From positions 1 to 64,000 of the forward strand of contig NZ_BAYA01000014.1 in assembly GCF_000685015.1 (NCBI RefSeq): 64,000 bases of DNA, given 5' to 3'. The notes under the pieces were generated by a model, which searched no databases, was not told the DNA's origin, and saw only the letters and a list, made by a program, of their open reading frames with translations. This document shows, piece by piece, positions 1 through 8,341 of this stretch; the first letter of the stretch is position 1, and each line of letters opens with the position of its first letter. Source of the stretch: Paraburkholderia bannensis NBRC 103871. GTDB lineage: Bacteria; Pseudomonadota; Gammaproteobacteria; Burkholderiales; Burkholderiaceae. The position numbers and the translations under genes were made by a program.

Positions 1-897
1 CCGTCTGCGCTGCCCGAAGCCGCACGCGCGCTCATCTTCACCGCCGACGATTTCGGTCTGCACGAGCGCGTGAACGCGGCCGTCGAGCACGCGCATCGCG
101 ACGGCGTGCTCAACGCCGCGAGCTTGATGGTGGCCGCTCCTGCTGCCGCCGACGCAGTCGAGCGTGCGCGTCGCCTGCCGACGCTGCGCGTGGGCCTGCA
201 CCTCGTGCTCGCCGACGGCGCGTCGATGCTGCCGCGCGAGCGCATTCCCGCGCTCGTCGATGAAGCAGGGCGCTTCGGCGACAACATGGTGCGCGACGGC
301 GTGCGCTTCTTCTTCCTGCCGCACGTGCGCGCGCAGCTTGCGCAGGAAATTCGTGCGCAGTTCGAAGCATTTGCGGCGACCGGCCTGGCGCTCGATCACG
401 TCAATACGCACAAGCATTTCCATCTGCATCCCACGGTGCTGTCGCTGATCCTCTCGATTGGGCGCGAGTTTGGTTTGCGCGCGATGCGCCTGCCGCTGGA
501 GGCGGGTGCGCCGTTCGCGTTGCGGCCGTGGCTGGCGCTCGTGCGCGCACGCCTCGCGCGGGCGGGCGTGGCGCATAACGACTACGTGGTCGGTATCGCC
601 GATACCGGAGCGATGGACGAAGCCGTGTTGCTCGACGCCATCGCGAACCTGCCGGCGCATGGCGTCGGCGAAATCTACTGCCATCCCGCGCAGGCGCCGT
701 TGGCGGGCGAAGGCCCGATCACGGCGTCGATGCAAACCTACCGTCACGCCGACGAGCTCGATGCGCTGCTCTCGCCGCGCGTGGCCGAAGCGCTCAAGCG
801 CAGCGGCGTGCGTCACGGCGGCTTCACCGATGTGTTCTTCGCAGCGCAGGCGCAGTCCGCAGCAGCGGGCGTGCGGGAGGCGCGGGCGTCATCATGA
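1..897 (+). CDS. hpnK: Hopanoid biosynthesis deacetylase HpnK (5' partial)
   Basis: YdjC/ChbG-family carbohydrate deacetylase, the type called HpnK beside hopanoid genes. HpnK is thought to deacetylate the N-acetylglucosamine added to bacteriohopanetetrol. The reading frame is open from base 1, and its first codons already carry the family motif TADDFG (codons 14-19). The gene therefore begins upstream of the window, and the GTG at 70 is internal. A second metal-site motif, NTHKHFHLHP, lies around 403-435, and a late EIYCHP motif around 670. The stop overlaps the next start in an ATGA arrangement at 894-897, so hpnK and hpnL are translationally coupled. The family call is firm; the hopanoid role leans on the hpnL neighbour. 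Confidence 0.88.
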   Translation, partial: PSALPEAARALIFTADDFGLHERVNAAVEHAHRDGVLNAASLMVAAPAAADAVERARRLPTLRVGLHLVLADGASMLPRERIPALVDEAGRFGDNMVRDGVRFFFLPHVRAQLAQEIRAQFEAFAATGLALDHVNTHKHFHLHPTVLSLILSIGREFGLRAMRLPLEAGAPFALRPWLALVRARLARAGVAHNDYVVGIADTGAMDEAVLLDAIANLPAHGVGEIYCHPAQAPLAGEGPITASMQTYRHADELDALLSPRVAEALKRSGVRHGGFTDVFFAAQAQSAAAGVREARASS

Positions 898-2069
898 AGT
901 GGCTTCAATGGCTGGGCCTGCCGGTCGGAATCGCCATTCTGATCGGCCTGGTGGTGCACGACGGCGCGCACGACGTGATGCGCGTGATCGGCACGGCCGG
1001 GCCGGTGCTGCTCTGGCTCGTGCCGTTCCACGCGCTGCCGCTGCTGCTTGATGCTTACGCGTGGCATCTGCTGCTCGACAAGCGGGCGCCGCTGAGCTTC
1101 CTCTGGTGGATCGCGACCGTGCGCGAAGCGATCAACCGTCTGCTGCCCGCCGTGGGCGTGGGCGGCGAGATCGCCGGCGTGCGCCTCGCGCGCTGGAAGG
1201 TGCGCGGCCACGACAAGGACAGCGAAGCGCAGGCCACCAGCGAAGTTACCGCCTCCGTGATCGTCGAAGTCTTTGTGACGATTGCGGTGCAGTACGCGTT
1301 TTCTGCGCTCGGCGTCGTGCTGATCGTCGCGGCGACGGGGCAGTCCGGCTCGTTGCGCACCATCGTAACGATTGCGCTCGCGTTGCTGCTGACCGCGCCG
1401 CTGCCGCTGCTCGCCGTGATCCTGCTGCGGCGCGGCGGCGTGTTCCACGCGATCGAGCGCTGGGCCGGGCGGCTGCTCGGCACGGATCATCCGGTCATCC
1501 AGGGCATCGACGGTCAGCGGCTCGACGCCGATCTCGACCGCCTGATGTCGCGTACCGGCCTGATGTTCCGCGCGTTCTTCTGGCAGCTCGGCGGCTATAT
1601 GCTGGGCGCCTTCGAGACGTGGTGGGCGCTCGCGCTGCTCGGCCATCCTGTCTCGGTGGGAGACGCGCTCGCCATCGAGGCCATCACCCAGGCCGTGCGG
1701 CATGCGGCCTTCATGGTGCCCGCGGGCCTCGGCGTGCAGGAGGTGGCCGTGGTGCTGCTCGCGCAACTGTTCGGCGTGAGCCAGGAGGTGGCGTTCTCGC
1801 TCGCGCTCGTCAAGCGCATGCGCGAGGTCGTGTTCGGCGTGCTGGCGCTGCTGTCGTGGCAGGCCGCTGAGATCGTGCGCACGCGCCGCTCGTTGCGCGC
1901 GGCACGGCTGGCAGACCAGGCAAAGCTGGCAGACCAGGCAAAGCTGGCAGACCAGGCAAAGCTGGCAGACCAGGCAAAGCTGGCAGATCAGGCAAACCCC
2001 GCAGACGCCACGAATGGGGCGCCAGCCCACGCATCGCCGCGGGCGGCGCGCCACGACCGGGCCCTTTGA
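894..2069 (+). CDS. hpnL: Hopanoid-associated membrane protein HpnL (LPG synthase TM family)
   Basis: 391-residue integral membrane protein of the lysylphosphatidylglycerol-synthase/flippase transmembrane family. Several long hydrophobic segments are visible, including residues 10-60, 120-180 and 230-325. The late GLGVQE motif is typical of this family. The gene overlaps hpnK by 4 bp and is probably co-transcribed with it. HpnL-type proteins are suspected to move hopanoid intermediates, but this is not settled. The C-terminal tail is unusual: five consecutive LADQA(K/N) hexapeptides encoded by an 18-bp tandem repeat (1908-1997), followed by a polar Ala-rich end. That tail is unlikely to belong to the membrane fold. 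Confidence 0.8.
   Translation: MKWLQWLGLPVGIAILIGLVVHDGAHDVMRVIGTAGPVLLWLVPFHALPLLLDAYAWHLLLDKRAPLSFLWWIATVREAINRLLPAVGVGGEIAGVRLARWKVRGHDKDSEAQATSEVTASVIVEVFVTIAVQYAFSALGVVLIVAATGQSGSLRTIVTIALALLLTAPLPLLAVILLRRGGVFHAIERWAGRLLGTDHPVIQGIDGQRLDADLDRLMSRTGLMFRAFFWQLGGYMLGAFETWWALALLGHPVSVGDALAIEAITQAVRHAAFMVPAGLGVQEVAVVLLAQLFGVSQEVAFSLALVKRMREVVFGVLALLSWQAAEIVRTRRSLRAARLADQAKLADQAKLADQAKLADQAKLADQANPADATNGAPAHASPRAARHDRAL
1908..1997 (+). repeat. 18-bp tandem repeat, 5 copies, inside hpnL
   Basis: Five head-to-tail copies of an 18-bp unit beginning CTGGCAGACCAGG. The first four are identical; the fifth has two substitutions. Each unit encodes LADQAK, so copy-number change would keep the frame. 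The near-perfect identity suggests recent expansion. Confidence 0.95.
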
Positions 2070-2159
2070 AGGTACATTGTGGGAAGTAAGTGCACGCTGA
2101 GCCTTGTGCTCCGCGTGCGCGCCACATTCAACCCGACGCGCTCGCCGACCTTTCACGCC

Positions 2160-2741
2160 ATGTCGCCCACGCATCGTTTCATGCGGTCGCTGACCGCCGG
2201 AATCGCCATGCGGTCGGCGCTTGCGCTCTACGGCTGCGACGCTGTGCGGCTCGATTCGATGCTCGATACCCTGCGCCAGGCCTTCAAGGTCTTTTTCGAT
2301 TCGGTGAAGCCCGATGTCTTGCTGCTCAAGGGGCTGACGCCGGGCGTCTCCACGCTCGAACAGGTGCGTGCGCAGATGGGCAAGCCCGAAACCGAGCGCG
2401 TGTTCGACGACGGCTCGCGTCGCCTCGAATATCCGCGTGGCCCGCAGGGGCTCAAGACGTACATGGTCGATATCGCACCGAACGGGCGGCTCGTGGCCAT
2501 CACGCAGGTGCTCACCGCGGAGCACTTCGCGAAGGTGCACATCGGCATGAACCAGGACGAGGTGCGTAGCCTGCTCGGCAAGCCAGGCCAGGTGGCCGCT
2601 TACCGGCTCAAGCAGGAGACGGTGTGGAGCTGGAAGTGGCTCGAAGGGGGCGTCACGCCCGAGGCGTATTTCAACGTGCATTTCGGCCCGGACGGTCGGG
2701 TATCGACGACGTCGCGCTCCGATGTGATGCGCGGACATTGA
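2160..2741 (+). CDS. BamE/OmlA-like lipoprotein, paralogue 1
   Basis: Predicted envelope protein with two BamE/SmpA-like half repeats, each with a Gly-rich start and a GKP end (GVSTLEQVRAQMGKP and GMNQDEVRSLLGKP). The ATG at 2160 gives 193 residues with an N-terminal hydrophobic stretch ending in ALYGC. That is a poor but recognisable lipobox with Cys at about residue 26; an ATG at 2181 would give a shorter leader, and a GTG at 2079 is possible but less likely. The protein is clearly paralogous to the lipoprotein at 26773, sharing blocks such as RLEYPRGP, VWSW and TSRSD. It follows hpnL and precedes a patatin gene on the same strand. The exact function is unknown. Confidence 0.7.
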   Translation: MSPTHRFMRSLTAGIAMRSALALYGCDAVRLDSMLDTLRQAFKVFFDSVKPDVLLLKGLTPGVSTLEQVRAQMGKPETERVFDDGSRRLEYPRGPQGLKTYMVDIAPNGRLVAITQVLTAEHFAKVHIGMNQDEVRSLLGKPGQVAAYRLKQETVWSWKWLEGGVTPEAYFNVHFGPDGRVSTTSRSDVMRGH

Positions 2742-2777
2742 ACGCAGGATCTTCAACACTGGACGCAGGAGGCGCAC

Positions 2778-3815
2778 ATGGCAATGCATCGGCGACGTCC
2801 CCCGCGCGTGGGGCTCGTGCTGGGCGGCGGGGCGGCGCGCGGCTGGGCGCATATTGGCGCGATTCGCGCGCTGGAGGAAGCCGGCATCAAGCCGGATGTG
2901 GTGTGCGGCACGTCGATTGGCGCGCTGGTCGGTGCTGTCTACGCAAACGGCGACCTCGACTGGCTGGAGGACTGGGTCGGCAAGCTGACCTGGCAGACCG
3001 TGGTGCGGCTGCTCGACCTGCGCTTTTCGGGCGGCCTGCTGGGCGGGCGCAAGGTCATCGACCTGTTCGCGCAGCAGTTCAACGGGCGCGCGATCGACGA
3101 CCTCAAGATGCCGTTCACGGCGGTGGCCACCGAACTCGATACCGGCCGCGAAGTCTGGCTGCGCGAGGGCGGCGTGGTGGACGCGGTGCGCGCCTCGATT
3201 GCGATTCCCGGCATTTTCACGCCGATCTGGCATGACGGCGTGTGGCTCGTCGACGGCGGCCTGAGCAACCCGGTGCCGGTGTCGGCGGCGCGCGCGATGC
3301 GCGCGGACACCGTGATCGCGATTGATCTCAACCACGACATTCTCAATGGCCGCGACCTGGGCGGCGCAATCGACACGGTGCCGCGCGAGACGCCGGTGGA
3401 AGCGCCGGGCGCCAATGCGACCAACGGGAGCAATGGGGCCAACGCAGCCAACCCGGCCGCCGATGCGATGCCCGCCGAGCCCGCGCCGCTCTTACGCCGC
3501 AACGGCAAGCGTTTCCCGAGCTGGCTGCAACCGGCGGGGCCTGCCACGCTCGGCAGTCCGGATGTGCGCGTCGCGCCGCCGCCCAGCACGCGCGTGCCGT
3601 CGATGCTGAGCTCGATCGCGCAGAGCATCGACATCATGCAGGTGCGCATCACACGCAGCCGCCTGGCGGGCGAGCCCGCCGACGTGCTGATCCAGCCGCG
3701 CCTGGGCGGCATGGGGATCTTTGACTTTCATCGCGCGGGGCCGGCCATCGCGGAAGGGCGCGCGGCGGTGCAGTACATGCTCCCGGCGATCAAGGCGCAG
3801 CTAGGGCTGGACTAG
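2778..3815 (+). CDS. Patatin-like phospholipase (RssA type)
   Basis: 345-residue serine acyl hydrolase. The oxyanion-hole motif GGGAARG is at residues 16-22, the nucleophile motif GTSIG has Ser46, and the catalytic Asp sits in DGG at about residue 159. This Ser-Asp dyad is complete, so activity on phospholipids or lysophospholipids is expected. A good ribosome site (GGAGG) lies just before the ATG. Residues ~209-235 form a low-complexity Ala/Asn-rich insert between the patatin core and the C-terminal segment. The gene follows the BamE-like lipoprotein by 36 bp and may share its transcript. No signal peptide is seen, so it is probably cytoplasmic or peripheral. Confidence 0.88.
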   Translation: MAMHRRRPPRVGLVLGGGAARGWAHIGAIRALEEAGIKPDVVCGTSIGALVGAVYANGDLDWLEDWVGKLTWQTVVRLLDLRFSGGLLGGRKVIDLFAQQFNGRAIDDLKMPFTAVATELDTGREVWLREGGVVDAVRASIAIPGIFTPIWHDGVWLVDGGLSNPVPVSAARAMRADTVIAIDLNHDILNGRDLGGAIDTVPRETPVEAPGANATNGSNGANAANPAADAMPAEPAPLLRRNGKRFPSWLQPAGPATLGSPDVRVAPPPSTRVPSMLSSIAQSIDIMQVRITRSRLAGEPADVLIQPRLGGMGIFDFHRAGPAIAEGRAAVQYMLPAIKAQLGLD

Positions 3816-3817
3816 CC

Positions 3818-4429
3818 TCACGGCGTCGCTGCGATCCAGACCCAGCCGTTCGCGTTTCGTCGCAGCGCCGTGACCGACAGCGGCGCAATTTCCAGCTGGC
3901 GGAAGGTGGAAGAAGGCGCGCCGAGCGCGTGCAGTACCGCTGCGCGGATCACGCTCGCGTGGGTGAAGCCGACGATGGGCGCGTGGGTGCCGGCGGGCAG
4001 GGCGTCCAGCCAGGCGCTCACGCGCTGGCGTACATCGTCGAACGATTCGCCGCCGCCGGGCGGCCGGAACGCCGGGTCGCGAGTCCAGGCGGCGAGCGCT
4101 TCGGGGGTCTCGTTCGCAATGTCGGTCAGGCGGCGACCCGTCCAGGCGCCGAACGCCGTATCGGCCAGCGCTTGCTCAATTGCGGCGTCGAAGCCTGCTG
4201 CATGTGCGCTCGCCTGGGCGATGGAAGCGGGGCTCACCAGCGCGCGCGCAACATCGCCGTTTTCAGTCACAGTCGCGTACCAGCGCGTGCGCCATGCTTC
4301 GACCGCCGCTTTCGCACGCGTATCTAGCGCGTCAACAACCGCACCATCGTCCGCCCTCGCCGCAGCCAGCACCCCCGCCCGCAAGTCCGCATTCGCCGCG
4401 TGACTGACCAGCCAGACCTTTGTCGCCAT
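3818..4429 (-). CDS. Histidine phosphatase superfamily protein with SHA in place of RHG
   Basis: 203-residue protein of the histidine phosphatase (phosphoglycerate mutase-like) superfamily. The first catalytic block reads LVSHAAN, where most members have RHG, so the phosphate-binding Arg is Ser. The second Arg block (usually SP..RA..T) is also degenerate (SPASIAQAS). The second catalytic His is kept in VGFTHASV, as is GGESFDDV. It is divergent from a B12-riboswitch-controlled cbtBA pair, suggesting a link to cobalt/cobalamin metabolism, but the missing Arg residues make ordinary phosphatase activity doubtful. The ATG at 4429 is chosen because AGGAAA precedes it; a GTG one codon earlier is possible. 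Confidence 0.75.
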   Translation of the reverse strand: MATKVWLVSHAANADLRAGVLAAARADDGAVVDALDTRAKAAVEAWRTRWYATVTENGDVARALVSPASIAQASAHAAGFDAAIEQALADTAFGAWTGRRLTDIANETPEALAAWTRDPAFRPPGGGESFDDVRQRVSAWLDALPAGTHAPIVGFTHASVIRAAVLHALGAPSSTFRQLEIAPLSVTALRRNANGWVWIAATP

Positions 4430-4495
4430 CACCGTTTCCTTACTCGCCGTTTCATCGCGTACTACCTCTGCGTCGCGCCACTCTGACGCAGCGCG

Positions 4496-4625
4496 TAGAA
4501 TACAGGCTCCACGTCACGCGGAAGCCGGTGCAAGCCCGGCACGGTCGCGCCACTGTGACCGGTTGTTTTTGCCAGCTAGCTGTTCTAGCAGCCCGCAGTC
4601 CCGCAAGAAGCAAACGGAAGTCAGA
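4496..4625 (+). promoter_or_regulatory. Cobalamin (B12) riboswitch upstream of cbtBA
   Basis: The leader contains the adenosylcobalamin-riboswitch signature blocks in order: a CACG..GGAAGCCGGTG segment (4511-4530), a complementary CCGGC, the B12-box core GCCACTGT at 4549-4556, and a late GCCCGCAGTCCCGC block (4591-4604). It ends about 75 nt before cbtB. B12 elements in front of cbtAB are established, so repression of the transporter by cobalamin is the likely mode. The exact ends are approximate. Confidence 0.85.
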
Positions 4626-4698
4626 CCCGCATGACGTGCGCACACCTGAAACACTCATCAACGACCAGACGGGGCGCGTAACCCCAGGAGAAGTCACC

Positions 4699-4920
4699 AT
4701 GTCCGAAGCCGTCCTCAACACGGCCCACGTGCCGGCCGCCACGCCCGCACCCATCCCGCTGCGCGAGATCCTGCCCTGGGCGATTTTCGCTGGCCTCATG
4801 CTGCTGCTCGCGCTGTACTTCGTCGGCGCGGAACAGGGCGCGACCTCGCTGATTCCGGGCATGTACGTCCACGAATTCGTTCACGACGGCCGCCATCTGC
4901 TTGGCTTCCCGTGCCACTGA
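4699..4920 (+). CDS. cbtB: Cobalt transporter subunit CbtB
   Basis: 73-residue protein with one central membrane segment (about residues 25-45) and a His-rich end (HEFVHDGRHLLGFPCH) that suits metal binding. This is the standard CbtB architecture. The ATG at 4699 has an AGGAG ribosome site and follows the B12 riboswitch, while a longer frame starting further upstream would run through the riboswitch and is rejected. cbtA starts 12 bp after the stop. CbtAB is a proposed cobalt uptake system identified by its association with B12 riboswitches. Confidence 0.9.
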   Translation: MSEAVLNTAHVPAATPAPIPLREILPWAIFAGLMLLLALYFVGAEQGATSLIPGMYVHEFVHDGRHLLGFPCH

Positions 4921-4932
4921 CCGGGAGCTGAC

Positions 4933-5676
4933 ATGGTAGGCAAGCTGTTGGTACGCGGGATGCTCGCAGGCATCGCCGCGGGACTGCTCACGTTCTCGTT
5001 CGCCCGGATCGCGGGCGAGCCGCAGGTCGACCAGGCCATCTCCTTCGAGGAAAAGGCCGATGCCGCCAAAGGCGAAGCGCCCGAGCCGGAACTCGTCAGC
5101 CGCGCAGTGCAGGCGAGCTACGGGCTCTTCACGGGCGTGATGGTCTATGGCGCGTCGGTCGGCGGGCTGTTCGCACTCGTGTTCGCGTACGTGCGCGGGC
5201 GCACCGGGCCGGTCTCGGCGCGCGCGCTGTCGGCATGGCTCGCGCTTGCGGCCTTCGTTGCGATCTACCTGGTGCCGAACATCAAGTACCCCGCGAATCC
5301 GCCATCGGTCGGCGACCCCGACACGATCGGCTATCGCACCGGCCTGTTCTTCCTGATGATCGCGATTTCGATTGCCGTCACGGTGTTCTCGCTCAAGGTG
5401 CGCGGCGCGCTGGTTGCGAAGTGGGGCGGCTGGAATGCGTCGATCGCGGCCCTCGTGCTGTTCGTCGTCGTGATCGGCGCGATCCAGACTGCGCTGCCGA
5501 CGATCAACGAAGTGCCTGGCGCGTTCCCGGCGGTGCTGCTGTGGAAGTTCCGCACCGTGGCGATCGGCATGCAGGCGATCCTGTGGAGCGTGGTGGGCCT
5601 GCTGTTCGGCGCGCTGGCCGAGCGGCTGGAGCGCGTCAACGTGCGCGGCGGTGCGCTGGCGGGACGCAGTGTCTAA
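4933..5676 (+). CDS. cbtA: Cobalt transporter subunit CbtA
   Basis: 247-residue membrane protein with about five to six hydrophobic segments. It shows the CbtA-type N-terminus (short Gly/Ala-rich first helix followed by FARIAGEP), a conserved YLVPNIKYPANPP motif around residues 114-126, and a final membrane pair near residues 190-235. A GGGAG ribosome site precedes the ATG. The gene is co-transcribed with cbtB under the riboswitch and ends about 100 bp before a strong terminator. It probably forms the permease for Co2+ used in cobalamin synthesis. Confidence 0.9.
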   Translation: MVGKLLVRGMLAGIAAGLLTFSFARIAGEPQVDQAISFEEKADAAKGEAPEPELVSRAVQASYGLFTGVMVYGASVGGLFALVFAYVRGRTGPVSARALSAWLALAAFVAIYLVPNIKYPANPPSVGDPDTIGYRTGLFFLMIAISIAVTVFSLKVRGALVAKWGGWNASIAALVLFVVVIGAIQTALPTINEVPGAFPAVLLWKFRTVAIGMQAILWSVVGLLFGALAERLERVNVRGGALAGRSV

Positions 5677-5778
5677 GCGCGCATGAGGGGTACGTAAGGG
5701 TATCCCCGCAGACATCACGAAGACTTGCGGCGTCGCGCTTCTATCGAAAAAGCGACCCGAAACTTGTCAAAACCCACG

Positions 5779-5809
5779 CAACGCCCCGCTAGCCGGGGCG
5801 TTGTCTTTT
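5779..5809 (+). terminator. Rho-independent terminator after cbtBA
   Basis: An 11-bp stem starting CAACGCCCCG and ending CGGGGCGTTG around a CTAGC loop is followed by TCTTTT. It lies 100 bp after cbtA and ends that operon. Confidence 0.88.
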
Positions 5810-6024
5810 CAGCTTTCAATTTCATCGCACCCCTGACAGCGCGGGCGCAATGCCCGCCTGGCTGCGCACAGAGCGCAACGCGGCCGCAATGCTGCGCCGC
5901 AACATCGCGGCCGCACCGGTTTGAGCAATCTTTTTGGCCTTGCGACGATCCGCGCCAATCCCCCAGGCACCACGCATGAGCGTTGAGCGCCCGGGGTCGA
6001 ACAACGACTTTCCCGGAGACGCGC
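5810..6024. other. Leader region of the aot/ast locus
   Basis: No convincing gene lies between cbtA and the first permease. After the cbt terminator comes a Cys/Arg-codon-rich frame with no family resemblance, which is treated as non-coding. The stretch holds a direct repeat CGCGGCCGCA (5879-5888 and 5906-5915) and several (G/C)CGCAA words nearby. These could be binding sites for the ArgR-type regulator, but this is only inferred. No clear -35/-10 pair was found. Confidence 0.4.
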
Positions 6025-6714
6025 GTGATCCTCTATGGCTTTGGCCCGGTGCTGCTGGCCGGCACGATCCAGACGATCGAACTTTCGCTGCTCTCGCTCG
6101 GCGTGGCCGTGCTGCTCGGTCTCGCGGGCGCGGCGGCGAAGCTCTCGTTCAACCGGCCGCTGGCGGCCATCGCGACGGCCTACACGACGCTGATCCGTTC
6201 GGTGCCCGACCTCGTGCTGATGCTGCTGCTGTTCTACAGCATCCAGATCGGCGTGAACGAGGCTACCGACGCGCTCGGCATGGCGCAGATCGACATCGAT
6301 CCGTTCGTCGCGGGCGTGCTCACGCTCGGTTTCATCTACGGGGCGTATTTCACGGAGACCTTCCGCGGCGCGTTTCTCTCGGTGCCGCGCGGCCAGCTCG
6401 AAGCGGGCCACGCTTACGGCATGAGCGGGGCGCGCGTGTTCGCCCGCATCATGTTCCCGCAGATGATGCGCTTCGCGCTGCCGGGCATCGGCAACAACTG
6501 GCAGGTGCTCGTGAAGGCGACGGCGCTGGTGTCGATCATCGGTCTCGCCGATGTCGTGAAGGCCGCCCAGGATGCGGGCCGCAGCACCTTCAACCTGTTC
6601 TTCTTCCTCGTGATTGCCGCAGCGATCTATCTGGCCATCACGACCGTCTCGAACCTCGCGCTGATCTGGCTCGAACGCCGCTATTCGGCGGGCGTGCGCC
6701 ACGCGCAACTGTGA
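6025..6714 (+). CDS. aotQ: Arginine/ornithine ABC transporter permease (HisQ/AotQ type)
   Basis: 229-residue inner-membrane permease of the polar amino-acid ABC family. It has the usual five hydrophobic segments, the TTLIRSVPDLVLMLLLF block and the cytoplasmic coupling EAGHAYGMS loop around residue 130. The GTG at 6025 is chosen because GGAG lies 6-7 nt upstream and because family members begin at this (M)ILYGF point; the longer upstream frame lacks these features. It is the first gene of a transporter set with aotM and aotP, directly before arginine-catabolic genes, which suggests arginine/ornithine as substrate. Confidence 0.88.
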   Translation: MILYGFGPVLLAGTIQTIELSLLSLGVAVLLGLAGAAAKLSFNRPLAAIATAYTTLIRSVPDLVLMLLLFYSIQIGVNEATDALGMAQIDIDPFVAGVLTLGFIYGAYFTETFRGAFLSVPRGQLEAGHAYGMSGARVFARIMFPQMMRFALPGIGNNWQVLVKATALVSIIGLADVVKAAQDAGRSTFNLFFFLVIAAAIYLAITTVSNLALIWLERRYSAGVRHAQL

Positions 6715-6742
6715 GCGCACGCAGCCAAGGGAGCCTCAAGCG

Positions 6743-7456
6743 ATGAACGAAATTCTTCAGCAATTCGGCCGCGCGTTCCTCTACTGGGACGGCGAACATG
6801 TTTCCGGCCTGGCGATGACGCTCTGGCTGCTCGTGATCTCGGTGGCGTTCGGCTTTGTCTGCGCGGTGCCGCTTGCCGTGGCGCGCGTGTCGAAGCGCCG
6901 CTGGGTCTCGCTGCCGGTGCGCTTCTACACCTACGTGTTTCGCGGCACGCCGCTTTACGTGCAGTTGCTGCTGATCTACACCGGCGTGTACAGTCTCGCC
7001 TTCGTGCGCAGCGAGCCGCTGCTCGACGCGTTCTTTCGCAGCGGCCTGAACTGCGCGATTCTCGCGTTCGCGCTCAACACCTGCGCCTATACGACCGAGA
7101 TCTTCGCAGGCGCGATCCGCGCGACCTCGCATGGCGAAGTGGAAGCCGCGCGCGCCTACGGCATGAGCCCCTTCACGATGTACTGGCGCATCATCCTGCC
7201 GTCGGCGCTGCGCCGCGCGCTGCCGCTGTACAGTAACGAAGTGATCCTGATGCTGCACGCCACCACGGTGGCCTTCACGGCGACGGTGCCCGACATCCTC
7301 AAGGTCGCGCGCGACGCCAACTCGGCCACGTATCGCTCGTTCGAATCGTTCGGCCTCGCGGCGCTGATCTACTGTGGCGTATCGTTCGTGCTGGTGGCTG
7401 CGTTCCGCCGCGCGGAAAAGCGCTGGCTCGGCTACCTCGCCGTGCGCTCGCGCTAA
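6743..7456 (+). CDS. aotM: Arginine/ornithine ABC transporter permease (HisM/AotM type)
   Basis: 237-residue partner permease of the same family, with about five membrane helices, an YVFRGTPLYVQLLLIY block near residues 70-85 and the EAARAYGMSPF coupling loop near residue 135. It starts 28 bp after aotQ with an AGGGAG ribosome site. Two different permeases, one ATPase and one binding protein match the HisJQMP/AotJQMP layout. The substrate is inferred from context; histidine, lysine or octopine-type transport cannot be excluded by sequence reading alone. Confidence 0.88.
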   Translation: MNEILQQFGRAFLYWDGEHVSGLAMTLWLLVISVAFGFVCAVPLAVARVSKRRWVSLPVRFYTYVFRGTPLYVQLLLIYTGVYSLAFVRSEPLLDAFFRSGLNCAILAFALNTCAYTTEIFAGAIRATSHGEVEAARAYGMSPFTMYWRIILPSALRRALPLYSNEVILMLHATTVAFTATVPDILKVARDANSATYRSFESFGLAALIYCGVSFVLVAAFRRAEKRWLGYLAVRSR

Positions 7457-7495
7457 ATCGATCCGTTTGAATCAAGCACATTTTTGGAGACCATC

Positions 7496-8308
7496 TTGCC
7501 TCAGACGACGACCCACGCCGCGACCCAGAGCGGCGACGCGCAAAGCAAACTGATCGCGCGCGATATCCACAAGCGCTACGGCGATAACGAAGTGCTCAAA
7601 GGCGTGTCGCTCGATGCGAAGAAGGGCGACGTCATCAGCATCATCGGCGCGAGCGGCTCGGGCAAGAGCACGTTCCTGCGCTGCATCAATTTCCTCGAAA
7701 AGCCCAACGCCGGCGAGATCGTCGTGGACGGCGAAGCCGTGCGCACCAAAGCGGGCCGCAATGGCGACCTCGACGTAGCCGATCACAAGCAGTTGCAGCG
7801 CATCCGCACCAAGCTCGCGATGGTGTTCCAGCATTTCAATCTCTGGTCGCACATGAACGTGCTCGAGAACGTGATGGAAGCGCCGCTGCACGTGCTGGGC
7901 GTGCCGCGCAAGGAAGCCGAGGAGCGCGCGCGCGAATACCTGGAGAAAGTCGGTCTCGCACCGCGCGTCGAAAAGCAGTATCCCTCGCATCTGTCGGGCG
8001 GCCAGCAGCAGCGCGTGGCGATTGCGCGGGCGCTGGCGATGCATCCGGACGTGATGCTGTTCGACGAGCCGACTTCGGCGCTCGACCCGGAACTGGTGGG
8101 CGAAGTGCTCAAGGTGATGCAAAAACTCGCCGAGGAAGGTCGCACGATGATCGTCGTGACCCACGAAATGGGCTTTGCGCGCAATGTCTCGAATCATGTG
8201 ATGTTCCTGCATCAGGGCCGCACCGAAGAGCAGGGCGCACCCGCCGATGTGCTGGGCGCGCCAAAGAGCGAGCGCCTGCGCCAGTTCCTTTCGGGCAGTC
8301 TCAAGTAA
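7496..8308 (+). CDS. aotP: Arginine/ornithine ABC transporter ATP-binding protein (HisP/AotP type)
   Basis: 270-residue ABC ATPase. It shows Walker A (GASGSGKST), Q-loop (MVFQHFNLW), signature LSGGQQQR, Walker B with D-loop (VMLFDEPTSALDPE) and the switch His in VVTHEMGFA. FNLWSHMNVLENV is typical of the polar amino-acid subgroup. The TTG at 7496 is preferred because GGAGA sits 6 nt upstream; a TTG at 7484 would be the alternative. It powers the AotQ/AotM permease pair and starts 39 bp after aotM. Confidence 0.88.
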   Translation: MPQTTTHAATQSGDAQSKLIARDIHKRYGDNEVLKGVSLDAKKGDVISIIGASGSGKSTFLRCINFLEKPNAGEIVVDGEAVRTKAGRNGDLDVADHKQLQRIRTKLAMVFQHFNLWSHMNVLENVMEAPLHVLGVPRKEAEERAREYLEKVGLAPRVEKQYPSHLSGGQQQRVAIARALAMHPDVMLFDEPTSALDPELVGEVLKVMQKLAEEGRTMIVVTHEMGFARNVSNHVMFLHQGRTEEQGAPADVLGAPKSERLRQFLSGSLK

Positions 8309-8341
8309 GCTGCCGGCATCCGAGTTTTTGTTGTCCCGCCG

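Noticed and set aside
813..3335. An 840-codon minus-strand frame across hpnL, the lipoprotein and the patatin gene
   Set aside because: It spans three recognisable genes on the other strand and reads as Arg/His/Gln-rich noise. The repeated LCQLCLVCQ segment is only the hpnL 18-bp repeat read backwards.
5725..5979. A small Arg/Cys/Pro-rich frame before aotQ
   Set aside because: It runs through the cbt terminator hairpin, has no ribosome site and no family resemblance.
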